A stretch of DNA of 5,071 nt from Candidatus Ancillula trichonymphae ImTpAt (GTDB taxonomy: Bacteria; Actinomycetota; Actinomycetes; Actinomycetales; Bifidobacteriaceae), in NCBI GenBank assembly GCA_000485475.1, contig AXYY01000149.1, forward strand, positions 1 to 5,071, written 5' to 3'. Each line of letters starts with the position of its first letter. Within the stretch, counting starts at the first letter, position 1. This document shows, one piece after another, positions 1 to 5,071 of this stretch. A model generated the notes under the pieces. The model saw only the letters and a list, made by a program, of their open reading frames with translations. It made no database searches and had not been told where the DNA came from. Position numbers and translations under genes: made by a program.

Positions 1-33
1 GGAAGTAATAGAAAAAACCGGGCGATGGATGTG

Positions 34-69
34 TAGAATTAGTAGGTTAGTAGGTAGAATCGAGGTGTT
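34..69 (+). promoter_or_regulatory. Candidate promoter region and ribosome binding site of the DUF3073-trpS-sufT unit
   Basis: Two copies of a -10-like hexamer TAGAAT lie at 34-39 and 55-60. Between them sits a perfect tandem 8-base repeat, TTAGTAGG, at 39-46 and 47-54. A Shine-Dalgarno sequence GAGG at 62-65 stands 4 bases before the ATG at 70, which fixes that start. The upstream TAGAAT would give a leader of roughly 24 bases that includes the ribosome binding site. The downstream copy would start the transcript almost at the ribosome binding site. Neither copy has a convincing TTGACA-like -35. The ribosome binding site is well supported. The promoter call is inference, because the window starts only 33 bases earlier and a promoter further upstream cannot be excluded. 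Confidence 0.35.
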
Positions 70-357
70 ATGAGTAGAGGTCGTCAAAGAGCAATGGCAA
101 AAAAGGTTGCTCGTGAAATTAAGTATTTTAATCCGAATACTGATTACGATGCGTTAACTAGTGAGTTAAGTGTTGAGAAAAACTTTGAAAATAGTTTAAC
201 TGGTGGTACGCATGCTGAAGACATTCAGGCAAGAGGTACGCGGGCAAAAGGTGTTCAGAGTGATGAATTCACTTCTGAGTTGGAGGAATATCTTGAGTGG
301 GTGAAGCAGACTGCTGATGAGTGTGCAACCGGCAAGAAGATGGATAATGTCAAGTAA
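70..357 (+). CDS. DUF3073 family protein, 95 residues, function unknown
   Basis: A small, highly charged protein. Its basic N-terminus (MSRGRQRAMAKKVAREIKYF, residues 1-20) followed by NPNTDYDALTSEL (21-33) matches what I remember of the DUF3073 family, which opens with a Gly/Ser-Arg-Gly-Arg stretch, then K-hA-R-x-hKY and a TD-Y-x-AL-x-x-EL block. Family members usually continue into an acidic, low-complexity tail. Here the tail is milder and contains a short repeat, ARGT/RAKG (residues 54-61), then an acidic helix-like stretch (DEFTSELEEYLEWVKQ, 65-80). There is no signal peptide and no membrane segment, so it should be cytoplasmic. The start is set by GAGG four bases upstream. It is the first gene of a tight + strand unit, ending 11 bases before trpS. 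No function is known for the family, and the neighbours do not reveal one. The family call rests on N-terminal resemblance. Confidence 0.8.
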   Translation: MSRGRQRAMAKKVAREIKYFNPNTDYDALTSELSVEKNFENSLTGGTHAEDIQARGTRAKGVQSDEFTSELEEYLEWVKQTADECATGKKMDNVK

Positions 358-368
358 CTGGAGCAGAG

Positions 369-1457
369 ATGCATGATGAAAGAGCGAGTACTTTTGAGGC
401 GAGCCTAGGTAGATCTAAGGAACTAGAAGCCAAAATTCAGCAGAATCATGCAGCTTTTAGAGTTTTGACTGGTGAACGACCGACTGGGTTGCTGCATATT
501 GGGCACTTGTTTGGTTCTATTATGGAGCGCGTGCGCCTTCAGCAGTTGGAGACTGAGGTGTTCGTTTTAATTGCAGACTACCAAGTCATAACTGATCGTG
601 ATGAATTGGGTGCGGTTGCTGAAAATGCATATAACATTGTGCTTGACAACTTGGCTGCTGGACTTGATCCCAAAACTACAACTTTTTTTGCGCACTCGCA
701 AATTCCTGAGTTGAATCAGTTGATGTTGCCGTTTTTGTCACTTGTGTCTGACTCTGAGCTGCGGCGCAATCCAACTGTCAAAGCTGAACTGGAGGCTAGT
801 GGTGGTAAAATGTCAGGACTTCTTTTGACATACCCAATTCATCAAGCCGCAGATATTCTATTTTGTAAAGGAAATGTTGTTCCAGTTGGCAAAGATCAAC
901 TCCCGCACATTGAGATCGCCAGAGTTATCGCGCGCAGGTTCAACGAGCGCTTCTGTGAACAGGACGGTATTTTTCCACTTCCTGAAGCGTTATTGTCTAG
1001 TACTCCACTTCTGCCAGGTCTTGATGGCGGCAAGATGTCTAAGAGTTTTGGTAATGCAATATCTCTAGCAATGACCAGTGATGAGACAGAGGCGTTGATA
1101 AAGAAGAGTGCAACTGATTCTACGCGCGAGATTTCCTATGACCCTGCCAATCGGCCTGGAGTTAGTGCTTTGCTGGAGTATATTGTGCTTGCGCGAGGAC
1201 AGAAACTGAATGAGCAGAATGTGCAACTGGTTGTGGACGAAATCAACCGTGATCCCAAATATGGTGCGGGCCTCCTGAAGTCAAAGGCAACTGAGGCGAT
1301 GAATGACTTTCTAGCGCCGCACCGGACGAGGCGCGCAGAGTTGTCCCAGAACATGGATTATCTTGCCGCAGTTCTCAGGAGCGGAAATGTTAAGGCGCGC
1401 GAAATTGCCAGCTCAACTTTGCGTCAGGTGCAAGATGCTATGGGAACTGTTTATTAG
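369..1457 (+). CDS. trpS: Tryptophanyl-tRNA synthetase (class I aminoacyl-tRNA synthetase)
   Basis: Charges tRNA-Trp with tryptophan in the cytoplasm, using ATP. The 362-residue protein shows a class I Rossmann fold: RVLTGERPTG then the HIGH-type motif HIGH at 43-46, and KMSKS at 222-226 inside PGLDGGKMSKSFGNAI. The IADYQVITD block (68-76), ELRRNPTVKAE (130-140) and YPIHQAADI (155-163) are hallmarks of TrpRS. The C-terminal APHRTRRAEL (316-325) and VKAREIASSTL (341-351) match the tRNA-binding end. As I recall, it resembles the streptococcal and Deinococcus TrpRS II branch more than the Geobacillus-type enzyme, with an actinobacterial flavour in the ASGGKMSGLLL segment. A roughly 30-residue polar N-terminal extension precedes the catalytic core. 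The chosen ATG has GGAG at 360-363, five bases away; the ATG at 373 is out of frame. The gene is intact, and its length is normal for the family. It is probably cotranscribed with the genes on either side. Confidence 0.95.
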   Translation: MHDERASTFEASLGRSKELEAKIQQNHAAFRVLTGERPTGLLHIGHLFGSIMERVRLQQLETEVFVLIADYQVITDRDELGAVAENAYNIVLDNLAAGLDPKTTTFFAHSQIPELNQLMLPFLSLVSDSELRRNPTVKAELEASGGKMSGLLLTYPIHQAADILFCKGNVVPVGKDQLPHIEIARVIARRFNERFCEQDGIFPLPEALLSSTPLLPGLDGGKMSKSFGNAISLAMTSDETEALIKKSATDSTREISYDPANRPGVSALLEYIVLARGQKLNEQNVQLVVDEINRDPKYGAGLLKSKATEAMNDFLAPHRTRRAELSQNMDYLAAVLRSGNVKAREIASSTLRQVQDAMGTVY

Positions 1458-1473
1458 AACGAGTGGAGTACGT

Positions 1474-1803
1474 ATGAGTAACACCAGCGAAAATGAAGAA
1501 CTTCGAAAGGCGATGCTGGACGCACTGAGCGGTGTAATTGATCCAGAACTCGGCATTTCAATTGTTGACCTCGGACTTGTTTATGGCATCGACTTCAACG
1601 AGTTGGGTGCGGCAACTGTAAATGTGACGCTCACCACGCCCGCATGCCCCTTGACTGATACACTTGAGGTGCAGATGTTGGATGCACTTGCTCATTTGGT
1701 TGAGGCTGTTGACATTAACTGGGTGTGGACACCAACCTGGAGTATGGATATGATTATGGACGCTGGCAGAGAACAGCTTGCAGCAGTTGGCTTCAGTTTG
1801 TGA
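1474..1803 (+). CDS. SufT-like DUF59 (MIP18 family) iron-sulfur cluster assembly factor
   Basis: A 109-residue protein of the DUF59/MIP18 family, whose members (SufT, the PaaD relatives, eukaryotic CIA2) help mature Fe-S proteins. Visible family marks are the acidic DPELGISIVDLGLVY block (residues 23-37), the TTPACPLTD loop with the conserved reactive cysteine at 58, and a C-terminus (WVWTPTWSMDMIMDAGREQLAAVGF) typical of the actinobacterial version found at the end of suf operons. The start at 1474 is chosen because GGAG (1465-1468) lies five bases before it and the DUF59 fold begins just after. The reading frame stays open upstream, but only by running through the end of trpS. It sits 16 bases after the trpS stop. 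No sufBCDSU genes are in the window, so any link to the SUF machinery comes from the family and not from context. No signal peptide or membrane segment is visible. Confidence 0.9.
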   Translation: MSNTSENEELRKAMLDALSGVIDPELGISIVDLGLVYGIDFNELGAATVNVTLTTPACPLTDTLEVQMLDALAHLVEAVDINWVWTPTWSMDMIMDAGREQLAAVGFSL

Positions 1804-1809
1804 AGAAGA

Positions 1810-1826
1810 ATTCTGTCACGCAGAAT
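1810..1826 (-). terminator. Small stem-loop with pyrimidine tail, possible weak terminator for glgE
   Basis: ATTCTG (1810-1815) and CAGAAT (1821-1826) form a perfect 6-base stem around a 5-base loop, TCACG. Read on the - strand, the stem is followed by TCTTCTTC. That is a T-rich but not uniform tail, consistent with weak termination of transcripts coming from glgE. The stem is short and A/T-rich at its base, and the tail runs into the sufT 3' end, so it may have no function. Confidence 0.3.
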
Positions 1827-1830
1827 GCGA

Positions 1831-1887
1831 ATAACTGTGTGCGCTGCACGCAAATGATCTGCGGTTTTTTGTGTGGCTCGCAGTTAT
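1831..1887. repeat. Inverted repeat spanning the convergent sufT/glgE gap
   Basis: ATAACTGTGTGC (1831-1842) and GCTCGCAGTTAT (1876-1887) pair over 12 positions with one T-T mismatch and one G-T wobble. The first seven pairs are perfect. The 33-base loop contains a second hairpin with a T tract. A symmetric structure between two convergent genes could fold in transcripts from either direction and help separate the two units. It lies wholly in non-coding sequence, just before the glgE stop at 1891-1893. Confidence 0.5.
1849..1870 (+). terminator. Candidate rho-independent terminator of the DUF3073-trpS-sufT unit
   Basis: CGCA (1849-1852) pairs with TGCG (1860-1863) around a 7-base loop. After one G comes an unbroken run of six T (1865-1870), the usual layout of an intrinsic terminator, 46 bases after the sufT stop. 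The stem is only four base pairs. It also competes with a GTGC/GCAC hairpin at 1839-1849 that shares its first base. The position and T tract support the call, while the short stem keeps it moderate. Confidence 0.5.
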
Positions 1888-1890
1888 TAA

Positions 1891-3906
1891 CTACCTCTGA
1901 ACATGAAATATGTGTGCGACATCAACTGTTGGAGCCAAGTCTACGTAGATGTTGTGACCAAGTTCGTAGCGCTTTCCAGTGATTTTGTCAACTGCAAAAT
2001 ACTTTTCTGGTAGATTCAGCGCGCCGAAATTGAGGTACACCACCGCTTGATGTGCCTGATGCGGATCGAGGTTTACAACGATTATCAGCGTGTCATCCTT
2101 TCCATCTGCGGTAAAAGATCCAAAAATGTGCCGCGAAAATGCCAGAACATTGTCATCTGAGGTTGCATAGACCAGTAGATTGTGCATATTCTGACAACAA
2201 ATGTGGTTGTTTCGTATGCGGTTGAGCGTCGTTATCAAGTCTGAAATACCGTACTTAGATGCGTCTTTCCAGTTCCGCTGCTTAAACTGGTATTTTTCCG
2301 AATCAACATGTTCCAGTGCGTGCGAGCCGTCTGGATTCTGCCGCTGCACAGATTCAACAAGTTCGTATCCGGCGTAGATGCCCCAAGTTGTTGAACCCAT
2401 AGCTGCTAGAACGGCACGGATTGCATGTGCGGCAGTTCCTCCGTGCGTGAGGTAGTCCGTTAAATTGTCGGGCGTCGTTGGCCAAAGTGTTGCACGATAC
2501 CAGAATGCATCGTCGTTATTTATCTGATCCAAAAACTCCGCCAATTCTTGCTTGCTGTTTCTCCACAAGAAATACGAATGACTCTGGTCAAAGCCGATAA
2601 GTCCAAGTGTTTTCATCGTAATTGGATTGGTAAATGCTTCTGCGAGCCAAACAACTTCTGGATTTGTTTCCCTGATCTGTTTTATCACAACTTCCCAGAA
2701 CCACACTGGTTTTGTGTGCGGATTATCAATGCGAAGAACGGTAACTCCCAGCTCAATCCAAAAGCGCAGAATTCTCAGCACCTCCCTAACTATTCCATCT
2801 GGATCGTTGTCGAAGTTGAGGGGGTAGATGTCCTGATATTTTTTCGGTGGATTTTCCGCATATGCAATCGTACCGTCTGGTTTGTGCGTGAACCAGTTTG
2901 GGTGCTGTTTTATCCACGGATGATCCGGACTGCATTGAAGTGCAATGTCCAGAGAAACCTCCAACCCCAGTTCCTTCGCCTGCACTATGAATGATCTGAA
3001 TGTGCGAAGAGTTCCTAACTCGGGATGTATTGAATCATGACCGCCGTTGCTCGAACCAACTGCCCAGGGCGATCCAGGCTCGCCAGGCTCTGCATGAAGT
3101 GCATTATTCGCACCTTTTCGGAAGGTTGTACCTATTGGATGAATCGGAGGCATGTAGATTATGTCGAACCCCATATTTTTAACATCAGGAAGTCGTTTGG
3201 CTGCAGTTGTGAATGTTCCAGAAGTCCATGTGCCGTCATTTTTCTGCTTTGCTCCCTCAGATCTTGGGAAGAATTGATACCAGGCGGAAAATGAGGACAA
3301 TTTACGATCAACGGCTATGGGGTACTTCTTGCTTTGCGAAACGAACTGCCTAAATGGATGACTTGCAGCAATCTCCTCAATTACATCTGAAGTTGCATTG
3401 ACGAGCCTCTTGTTGGCGGGCACTGAAGAGTTTATGAGTTGATTAGCGAGAGTCGTTAACGTTCTCCTTTGTGCATCTGGTAGATCTTTTTGCTTGGACC
3501 AACTACTCAACACCTGACTGCTCTCAGCAAGTATGACCTCAACATCCTGGTTGGCAGAAACTTTAACTTCTGCCTGATGTTTCCATGTGTGGTATGCATC
3601 GAACCACGCCTCAATGTAGAAGTGCCACAATCCTGTGGTTTCACCAATCTGCACTAGACAATGCCAGTCATTATCAGCTTCGTACCTCACTTGTTTCATT
3701 AAATACTCAGCGTGCAGAATTCCACTTGGACCTTCAAGCACTGCGGTGGCTCCAATTTTACTGTGACCTTCACCAAAAATTTTGGCAGTTATTGGCAGCA
3801 CCTCACCTTCAACTGCTTTCGCAGGAAAACGACCACCCTCGAACACTGGATAAACTTCAAGTATCGGATAACGACCAACGCTTGTCTCATCTACAATTGC
3901 ACACAC
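1891..3906 (-). CDS. glgE: Alpha-1,4-glucan:maltose-1-phosphate maltosyltransferase (GH13_3)
   Basis: GlgE transfers maltosyl units from alpha-maltose 1-phosphate to the non-reducing end of alpha-1,4-glucans, in the cytoplasm, in the pathway that links trehalose or glucose 1-phosphate to glycogen-like glucan. The 671-residue length is that of full GlgE. An N-terminal beta domain (RYPILEVYPVFEGGRFPAKA, 12-31) leads to a helical insert (about 120-200). The (beta/alpha)8 domain opens with FSAWYQFFPRSEG and carries PPIHPIG (253-259), GSPWAVGS (278-285), the ALQCSPDHPW block (322-331) and AENPPKKYQDIYPLNFDNDP (350-369). The catalytic nucleophile is Asp394 (RIDNPHTKP), the acid/base is Glu423 (LAEAFT), and the third carboxylate is Asp480 (TTPDN). 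The C-terminal beta domain includes VVNLDPHQA (610-618). The start is GTG at 3906-3904, with AGGGGG five bases upstream; an ATG overlapping it at 3908 is out of frame. It follows the permease pseudogene by 30 bases. No treS, pep2, glgB or glgM partner is in the window. Confidence 0.96.
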   Translation of the reverse strand: MCAIVDETSVGRYPILEVYPVFEGGRFPAKAVEGEVLPITAKIFGEGHSKIGATAVLEGPSGILHAEYLMKQVRYEADNDWHCLVQIGETTGLWHFYIEAWFDAYHTWKHQAEVKVSANQDVEVILAESSQVLSSWSKQKDLPDAQRRTLTTLANQLINSSVPANKRLVNATSDVIEEIAASHPFRQFVSQSKKYPIAVDRKLSSFSAWYQFFPRSEGAKQKNDGTWTSGTFTTAAKRLPDVKNMGFDIIYMPPIHPIGTTFRKGANNALHAEPGEPGSPWAVGSSNGGHDSIHPELGTLRTFRSFIVQAKELGLEVSLDIALQCSPDHPWIKQHPNWFTHKPDGTIAYAENPPKKYQDIYPLNFDNDPDGIVREVLRILRFWIELGVTVLRIDNPHTKPVWFWEVVIKQIRETNPEVVWLAEAFTNPITMKTLGLIGFDQSHSYFLWRNSKQELAEFLDQINNDDAFWYRATLWPTTPDNLTDYLTHGGTAAHAIRAVLAAMGSTTWGIYAGYELVESVQRQNPDGSHALEHVDSEKYQFKQRNWKDASKYGISDLITTLNRIRNNHICCQNMHNLLVYATSDDNVLAFSRHIFGSFTADGKDDTLIIVVNLDPHQAHQAVVYLNFGALNLPEKYFAVDKITGKRYELGHNIYVDLAPTVDVAHIFHVQR

Positions 3907-3926
3907 ATCAACCCCCTAATATAACA
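3907..3926 (-). promoter_or_regulatory. Extended -10 box and G-rich ribosome binding site before glgE
   Basis: On the - strand TGTTATATT (3926-3918) fits an extended -10 (TG-N-TATAAT with one mismatch). It is followed directly by AGGGGG (3917-3912) and, five bases later, the GTG start of glgE. The G run is a strong Shine-Dalgarno candidate and explains the GTG start. If the -10 is used, transcription would begin about seven bases on, inside or just after the G run, giving a nearly leaderless mRNA. The ribosome binding site is well supported. The promoter is inference, since glgE could also be read from the permease promoter. Confidence 0.4.
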
Positions 3927-3936
3927 ACTACAGTCC

Positions 3937-4925
3937 TTACAAAATATACCAAAAACGTAAATACCTACTCCCCCAAATCAGCGGATGAATTTCCTTGACT
4001 TTTCCACAGAACAACTTAGTAATTACCATTGTGATGAAACCTGCACCAATTCCATTTGCAACAGAGTATGCAAACGGAGTGATGATAATAATCATGAACG
4101 CAGGAAAACTTTCTACCAAGTTACCCCAATCAATCTCTTCGTCACACTTGAAATCATCAGTAGTCCAACAAAAACTAGTGCTGCAGACGTAACTTCCACA
4201 GGAACGCTCGTAGTAAGTGGTGCGAGAAATGTGGCGACCAAGAAGAGGAACCCTATGGTCACTGATACGAGTCCAGTTCTTCGTGTAGTTGATGACTCAA
4301 TACAAGTAAAATTTGAGGAGACTGAACAGAAACCGCCGAAAATCGCACCAAGTGAGTCCACAACCAGTGCTCGTTGTGCATTCTCTTGAATTGATCCAAG
4401 TTGTTGTAAAAGAGTGCCACTTCCCTTTGAAATAAAACCGGAGTCCCATAGCCCAACAAGTGTTATAAACAGTCCGATTCCAACGCCAATAGCAATTCTG
4501 AACGACTGTGGAATTATATCGAACACCAGTTTTCGAAGTCCAGTCAATGCAAGTATCAGTATTAACAAACCTTCAACGGTAACCAGTCCCATCACGAACT
4601 CCCATCTAGCACCAGGAACTGTTGATACACATGCAGCAACGAATGAATTCAGGCCCAGAGCCGCAGCAACTGCAATCGGAACATTCGCCACAATACCCAT
4701 GAGAATTGTAATCACGCCAGCAGCAATCAATGCAGTTGTTTGAGACACCAGCCCCAGCTTATCTGGATCCAGCACTGCGGCAACTGAATCTTTTCCACTC
4801 AATATTTGCGCGTTAAGAACTACTATATATGACATCGCACAAAACGTAACAATCCCACCCTGAACTTCTCGCCGAACACTCGAACTTCGCTGATCAATCT
4901 TAAAGAATTTTTTAATCGTGTCCAT
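3937..4925 (-). pseudogene. AzgA-like NCS2 purine permease, degraded (internal deletion plus frameshift)
   Basis: Intact AzgA/PbuG/AdeP proteins of the NCS2 family are membrane purine (guanine/hypoxanthine/adenine):proton symporters of roughly 430-480 residues. Here the first frame encodes 270 residues. It starts MDTIKKFFKI and shows REVQGGIVTFCAMSYIVVLN (20-39), AAALGLNSFVA (87-97), MGLVTVEG (112-119) and AIGVGIGLFITLVGLWDSGF (145-164). It then jumps from LLQQLGSIQ (172-180) straight to ENAQRALVVDSLGAIFGG (181-198). Recalled relatives have about 110 residues in between, including central membrane helices and the FDSSGT-type substrate-site motif. After GLLMISSV (254-261) the frame slips; the reading resumes from 4140 as EEIDWGNLVESFPAFMIIIITPF and ends at TAA 3937-3939. 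A few residues are also missing in the ESSSGV-GGRTG loop. The ATG at 4925 has GGGGGG six bases upstream. Transport function is very unlikely, though a truncated product could be made. The exact substrate of the ancestor cannot be told. Confidence 0.85.
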
Positions 4926-4948
4926 AATCCACCCCCCGCATTATAGCA
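4926..4948 (-). promoter_or_regulatory. Extended -10 promoter and G6 ribosome binding site of the permease pseudogene
   Basis: On the - strand TGCTATAAT (4948-4940) is a perfect extended -10 element. GC and then GGGGGG (4937-4932) follow, and ATG comes six bases later. No clear -35 lies 17-18 bases upstream (only TTATTA), which extended -10 promoters can tolerate. The likely start of transcription, about seven bases past the -10, would leave a leader of under ten bases. The element is intact although the gene it drives is broken, so it may still supply transcripts to glgE downstream. Confidence 0.6.
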
Positions 4949-5010
4949 TAAAATTATCGTAATAATAATGTTTCATCTGCTTCAAATTCCAGGTGCAATC
5001 TTTCCACTAC

Positions 5011-5029
5011 GTGTTGCTCTTAGCAGCAC
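5011..5029 (+). other. Stem-loop in non-coding sequence at the window's right end
   Basis: GTGTTGCT (5011-5018) and AGCAGCAC (5022-5029) form an 8-pair stem with one G-T wobble and a 3-base loop CTT. On the + strand a TTTT run follows at 5032-5035, so it could end a + strand transcript, but no + strand gene precedes it. On the - strand nothing T-rich follows. It could instead be the operator or 3' end of something that extends beyond the window. Apart from this and the permease promoter, 4926-5071 shows no gene. Confidence 0.3.
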
Positions 5030-5071
5030 CGTTTTATGCTTGTACTGATGTGAAGTTGCCCGTTTTTAGGT

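Noticed and set aside
1363..1473. A longer N-terminus for the SufT-like protein, starting at the ATG at 1363
   Set aside because: It would overlap trpS by about 95 bases, adds 37 residues with no family match, and has no ribosome binding site; the ATG at 1474 has GGAG at the right distance.
2548..2994. A 148-codon open frame on the + strand opposite glgE, and other + strand frames at 2627, 3000, 3037, 3585 and 3712
   Set aside because: All lie antisense to an intact, well-conserved glgE. Their translations are rich in Trp, Cys and His with no recognisable domain and no consistent ribosome binding site.
3906..3908. ATG at 3908-3906 as the glgE start
   Set aside because: It is out of frame with the GlgE protein. 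The overlapping GTG at 3906-3904 is in frame and correctly spaced from AGGGGG.
4116..4145. Programmed ribosomal frameshifting in the permease
   Set aside because: There is no slippery run or downstream stimulatory stem at the shift site, and the gene also lacks its central helices, so ordinary gene decay is simpler.
3985..4743. Open frames on the + strand across the permease pseudogene (3985, 3995, 4414)
   Set aside because: They are antisense shadows of the permease; their Ser/Thr/Pro-rich composition is what reverse reading of hydrophobic membrane codons gives.
4969..5049. A 26-codon + strand ORF starting at the ATG at 4969
   Set aside because: There is no Shine-Dalgarno sequence upstream (only AATAATA) and no recognisable peptide type; it also overlaps the stem-loop at 5011-5029.
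4982..5065. A 27-codon frame on the - strand ending at TGA 4984-4982 (KRATSHQYKH start), as the tail of an upstream gene
   Set aside because: An in-frame stop sits at 5068-5066, there is no ATG, and the sequence matches no family I know; too short to support.
1..5071. CRISPR arrays, tRNA or rRNA genes, transposons, phage or defence genes
   Set aside because: Reading both strands showed no spaced repeats, cloverleaf or transposase-like sequence. The window is housekeeping genes plus one pseudogene.

Overview
The window most likely comes from an actinobacterium of unusually low to moderate G+C (clearly A/T-tolerant at third codon positions). The pointers are a DUF3073 protein (a family I know only from Actinobacteria), a C-terminally typical actinobacterial SufT-like protein, an actinobacterial-type TrpRS, and GlgE, the maltosyltransferase of the actinobacterial alpha-glucan pathway. 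A decaying permease gene and tight packing would suit a host-adapted, reduced genome such as Tropheryma whipplei. That identification is a guess from gene content and base composition, not an established match.

The layout is two convergent transcription units. On the + strand (about 34-1803) lie a DUF3073 protein, trpS and a SufT-like DUF59 protein, separated by only 11 and 16 bases, each with a good Shine-Dalgarno sequence, so they are probably one operon. On the - strand (4925 down to 1891) lie a broken AzgA/NCS2 purine permease pseudogene and, 30 bases after its stop, an intact 671-residue GlgE. The two units meet head to head in an 87-base gap (1804-1890) that holds nested inverted repeats and a plausible terminator. 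The last 146 bases (4926-5071) hold the permease promoter and a small stem-loop, but no gene that I can support.

Functionally the intact genes are housekeeping: tryptophanyl-tRNA charging, Fe-S cluster maturation, and alpha-glucan elongation from maltose 1-phosphate. The most notable feature is the permease. It has lost about 110 central residues in frame, carries a clear frameshift near 4141, and may carry a second at a G5 tract near its 3' end. A second point of interest is that both - strand genes carry an extended -10 box only 11-14 bases before the start codon, followed at once by a G5-G6 run and a very short leader. I see no CRISPR array, tRNA, rRNA, insertion sequence, defence system or other obviously new system here.
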